Assembly (NCBI RefSeq): GCF_900105495.1
Contig: NZ_FNTF01000002.1
Span: 1,463,501-1,527,500 of the forward strand
Length of the DNA stretch: 64,000 bases
From: Pseudomonas frederiksbergensis
GTDB lineage: Bacteria; Pseudomonadota; Gammaproteobacteria; Pseudomonadales; Pseudomonadaceae
Reading direction: 5' to 3'
Part shown: piece by piece, positions 62,298 to 64,000 of the stretch
How positions within the stretch are numbered: the stretch's first letter is position 1
Layout: every line of letters begins with the position of its first letter
Position numbers and translations under genes: made by a program
Notes under the pieces: model-generated
Databases searched by the model: none
Told to the model about the DNA's origin: nothing
The model's input: the letters and a program-made list of their open reading frames with translations, nothing else

Positions 62298-64000
62298 ATG
62301 AGCCTCCCTTCGCTTGCCGAACTGCCCGGCATCCTCCTGCCGTTTGTCACCCGTGCCGAACAGTCTTTCCGCACGGCCGTCGCCGGCCTCGACGACGACC
62401 ATGGTCTGGCCGGCTGGACGCCTGAACGCTGGGCGCAATTCGCCCGCGTCACCGCTGCCAGCGACTTCGTGATTGAACAAAGTGTCCGCGACCCGTTGAT
62501 GTTGCTGGAACTGGTGCAGTCCGGTGAGCTGGATCGAAGCTTTGCGCCCGGCGAGTTGTGCGCACAGATTGCGGCCGCGGTGAATGCAGCGGACACCGAC
62601 GATGAGCTCGGTCGCGCCCTGCGCCGTCAGCGTAGCCGTCATCAGGTGCGGATCATCTGGCGCGACCTGACACGTCAGTGCGATCTGATCCAGACCTGCC
62701 GCGATCTCTCGGACATGGCCGATGCCAGCATCGATCAGGCCTATCAGTGGTTGTACTCGCGGCACTGCCAGCAGTTCGGCGTGCCGACTGGCCGGCGTAG
62801 CGGCGAGCCGCAACAAATGGTCATTCTCGGCATGGGCAAGCTCGGTGCGGTGGAGCTCAACCTGTCGTCGGACATCGACCTGATCTTCGCCTATCCCGAG
62901 GGGGCGAAACCGTCGGCGTCAAACGCTCGCTGGATAACCAGGAATTCTTCATTCGTCTCGGCCAGCGCCTGATCAAGGCCCTGGACCCGATGACCGTCGA
63001 CGGTTTTGTCTTCCGCGTCGACATGCGCCTGCGGCCTTACGGTTCGGCCGGCGCATTGGTACTGAGCTTCAACGCGCTGGAGCAGTATTACCAGGATCAG
63101 GGCCGCGACTGGGAACGCTACGCGATGATCAAGTCGCGGGTGGTGGCTGGCGATCAAGTGGCCGGCGCGCAATTGCAAGAGATGCTGCGGCCGTTCGTTT
63201 ACCGGCGATACCTCGACTTCTCTGCGATCGAAGCGCTGCGCACCATGAAGCAGCTGATCCAGCAGGAAGTGCGGCGCAAGGGCATGGCCGACAACATCAA
63301 ACTCGGTTCCGGTGGTATTCGTGAAGTCGAATTTATCGCCCAGGCCTTCCAGCTGATCCACGGCGGCCGCGACCTGAGCTTGCAGCAGCGGCCTCTATTA
63401 AAAGTACTGAGCACGCTGGAAGGTCAGGGGTACCTGCCGCCGGCGGTGGTCAGTGAACTGCGCGAAGGCTACGAATTCCTGCGGTACACCGAGCATGCGA
63501 TCCAGGCGATTGCCGACCGCCAGACCCAAATGCTGCCGGACGGCGCGCAGGATCAGGCGCGCATCGCTTTTATGTTGGGCTTCGCCGATTGGGCCGCTTT
63601 CCACGAACAGCTTATGTATTGGCGTGGCCGCGTGGCCTGGCACTTTGGTCAGGTGATCGCCGATCCCGACGAAGAGGAAGGCACCGAAAGCGAAGTGGTG
63701 GTCGGCGGCGAATGGCTGCCGCTGTGGGAAGAGGCTCAGGATGAAGAGGCCGCTTGCCGTCAGTTGCAAGAGGGCGGTTTCGCTGATGCCACCAAAGCTT
63801 TGAAAGCGTTGGCCGGTTTGCGCGGCAGTCCGCAATTGCGCGCGATGCAGCGCTTGGGTCGCGAGCGCCTCGATGCCTTTATTCCGCGGTTGCTGGCGCA
63901 GGCCGTGGAGCACGCCAATCCGGATCTGGTGCTGGAAAGAGTCTTGCCGCTAGTGGAAGCTGTGGCCCGTCGTTCCGCGTACCTGGTGTTGCTGACCGAA
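62298..64000 (+). pseudogene. glnE: Glutamine synthetase adenylyltransferase GlnE, frameshifted as read and cut by window end
   Basis: The enzyme adds and removes AMP on glutamine synthetase in response to PII. The first frame (62298-62972) gives 224 residues, of which the first ~202 are normal GlnE up to the nucleotidyltransferase motif LGMGKLGAVELNLSSDIDLI and FAYPEG. After a run of five G (62900-62904) the frame becomes foreign. Normal GlnE resumes one frame over (ETVGVKRSLDNQEFFIRLGQ) and continues for 365 codons to the window end. One missing G restores the whole protein (GGC GAA ACC). Either a real inactivating mutation or an assembly error in a homopolymer. Its position divergent from aceE is the normal Pseudomonas order. 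Confidence 0.9.

Noticed and set aside
59392..62301. A 969-codon open frame antisense to aceE
   Set aside because: Complement of a highly conserved gene; no recognisable domains.

Overview
The window looks like chromosomal DNA of a fluorescent Pseudomonas (P. fluorescens group). The basis is the gene content, the GC-rich codon use, many REP-type palindromes of the GTGGGAGCGAGCCTGCTCGC family, and the order glnE / aceE-aceF / dipA / msrA, which I recall from P. aeruginosa (PA5014-PA5018). I see no rRNA, tRNA or CRISPR array.

Region 1 (1-15921, minus strand) is one long operon with mostly overlapping start and stop codons. It is an aryl-polyene (xanthomonadin/flexirubin-like) pigment cluster: a chain-length-factor-like ketosynthase, two acyltransferases, two acyl carrier proteins, an acyl-AMP ligase fused to a dehydratase, a glycosyltransferase, an MIO-type ammonia-lyase, a thioesterase, a LolA-like carrier, an MMPL exporter, a halogenase-like flavoprotein, a methyltransferase, a DUF3261 lipoprotein and a ketosynthase cut by the window edge. 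REP elements have entered this operon at three points, two of them in frame between the start codon and the signal sequence of an exported protein.

Region 2 (16-31 kb) holds housekeeping and signalling genes: a ParA-like ATPase, trxC, a HigA-like remnant, selO, an MscK-type channel, a K+/H+ antiporter, two chemoreceptors around a ZapB-like/ZapA-like pair, and an acyl-CoA dehydrogenase. Region 3 (31-37.3 kb) is the divergent putA/putP proline module, with five GTTGCA boxes between the genes, as expected for PutA autoregulation.

Region 4 (37.5-50.3 kb) is an accessory type VI secretion island without structural T6SS genes. A VgrG carries a roughly 380-residue C-terminal extension that contains a LysM-like stretch and ends in a glycine-rich hydrophobic segment. 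Four related small membrane proteins follow in tandem and look like an immunity array. A relic of a second effector C-terminus and a truncated immunity start lie between them. A DUF4123 chaperone comes next. Then a 1601-residue Rhs toxin and its candidate immunity gene sit between two ~650-bp direct repeats, each carrying the same small gene and a highly structured, attC-like leader.

Region 5 (50.6-64 kb) returns to core genes: rlmJ, msrA, dipA, a PhoD-like phosphatase, aceF, aceE and, divergently, glnE. glnE has a one-base frameshift in a G run and continues past the window edge. The aceE-glnE intergenic region holds two inverted GTAGT-ACTAC palindromes resembling HexR boxes.
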